DNA from: Rufibacter tibetensis
GTDB taxonomy: Bacteria; Bacteroidota; Bacteroidia; Cytophagales; Hymenobacteraceae
Length of the DNA: 64,000 bases
Assembly: GCF_001310085.1 (NCBI RefSeq)
Contig: NZ_CP012643.1
Coordinates: forward strand, 2,649,501 to 2,713,500
Direction: 5' to 3'
Of this stretch, positions 63,753 through 64,000 are shown piece by piece. Each line of letters opens with the position of its first letter. The first letter of the stretch is position 1. The notes below the pieces were generated by a model that was not told the DNA's origin, did no database searches, and was given only the letters and a program-made list of their open reading frames with translations. Made by a program: the position numbers and the translations under genes.

Positions 63753-64000
63753 ATGGCACCACGCGGCAGTTTCGATGACGAGTATGGTTATGATGAGGAT
63801 GATTTCAACAATAGCCATTTTGACGATGAGTTCTCTTTAGACGACGATGATGACGATGTTTTAGGAGGAAAAGGCGGTTTTGGACCAGACGATGACGAGG
63901 AGGTAAACCTTCCGTATGAGGGGGAGCTCTTCAACGAAATGCTGAGCAAACTACACGGTACGCTCATCATGTACGGTGAAGATGACCCCAAACTGATGGA
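63753..64000 (+). CDS. Acidic hypothetical protein, N-terminal part
   Basis: An open frame from the ATG at 63753 runs off the right edge (82 codons seen). The first 55 residues are very acidic (FDDEYGYDEDDF, SLDDDDDDV, PDDDEE), then a more ordinary segment begins (NLPYEGELFNEMLSKLHGTL). I do not recognise the family. The Asp repeats look like a disordered or metal- or protein-binding tail. Confidence 0.6.
   Translation, partial: MAPRGSFDDEYGYDEDDFNNSHFDDEFSLDDDDDDVLGGKGGFGPDDDEEVNLPYEGELFNEMLSKLHGTLIMYGEDDPKLM

Overview
The window reads as chromosomal DNA of a Bacteroidota bacterium, most likely order Cytophagales, family Hymenobacteraceae (Rufibacter/Nibribacter-like). This is inferred from protein character and layout: a SusC/SusD pair, Nudix-type AraR regulators, OMP_b-brl outer-membrane proteins, a short NuoG, a split transketolase, no clear Shine-Dalgarno sequences, and a TTG...TAnnTTTG promoter before a tRNA gene. 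No rRNA or marker gene fixes the genus.

Layout. (1) 1-8,950: 3' part of a complex I operon (end of nuoF, then nuoGHIJKLMN), closed by a strong terminator. (2) 9-23 kb: housekeeping and miscellaneous genes: a DUF2625 protein, aspS, an outer-membrane beta-barrel gene broken by an in-frame TGA, an AT-rich patch with hypothetical, TPR and small secreted proteins, a SpoU/TrmH-type RNA methyltransferase, mutS (TTG start), tRNA-Gly(GCC), tRNA-Leu(TAA), a lipoprotein, and a sterol desaturase-family gene broken by a 1-bp frameshift. (3) 24-61 kb: a large arabinan/L-arabinose utilisation locus. (4) 61-64 kb: an ElaA-type acetyltransferase, an aldehyde dehydrogenase and the start of an acidic protein of unknown function.

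The arabinose locus makes a coherent pathway. Secreted or lipoprotein GH43, GH51, GH127 and GH97 enzymes cut arabinan and other arabinosides. One GH43 carries a surface-export-like signal (Cys-Lys-Glu-Asp-Glu-Glu). SusC/SusD take up oligosaccharides. Two aldose 1-epimerases interconvert anomers, a sodium:solute symporter brings in the monosaccharide, AraA-AraB-AraD convert L-arabinose to D-xylulose 5-phosphate, and a split transketolase passes it into the pentose phosphate pathway. Two AraR paralogues, Nudix-fold regulators that have lost the catalytic Nudix glutamates, sit directly behind the two epimerase genes. I found a shared 19-bp palindrome (AARTGT-N7-ACATTT) upstream of the GH51 gene, susCD and araBD-symporter-araA, and a one-mismatch version before the transketolase genes. 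Together these define a predicted AraR regulon within this window.

Between genes there is a recurring imperfect palindrome of about 35 bp (arms like GTTTNAGGCYTG and its complement around a T-rich/A-rich centre). It lies behind many genes and also inside the nuo operon. A second, composite inverted-repeat island lies at 57,990-58,290. A decayed IS5-type transposase and a broken HAD hydrolase copy mark past rearrangement at 39.4-40.8 kb.
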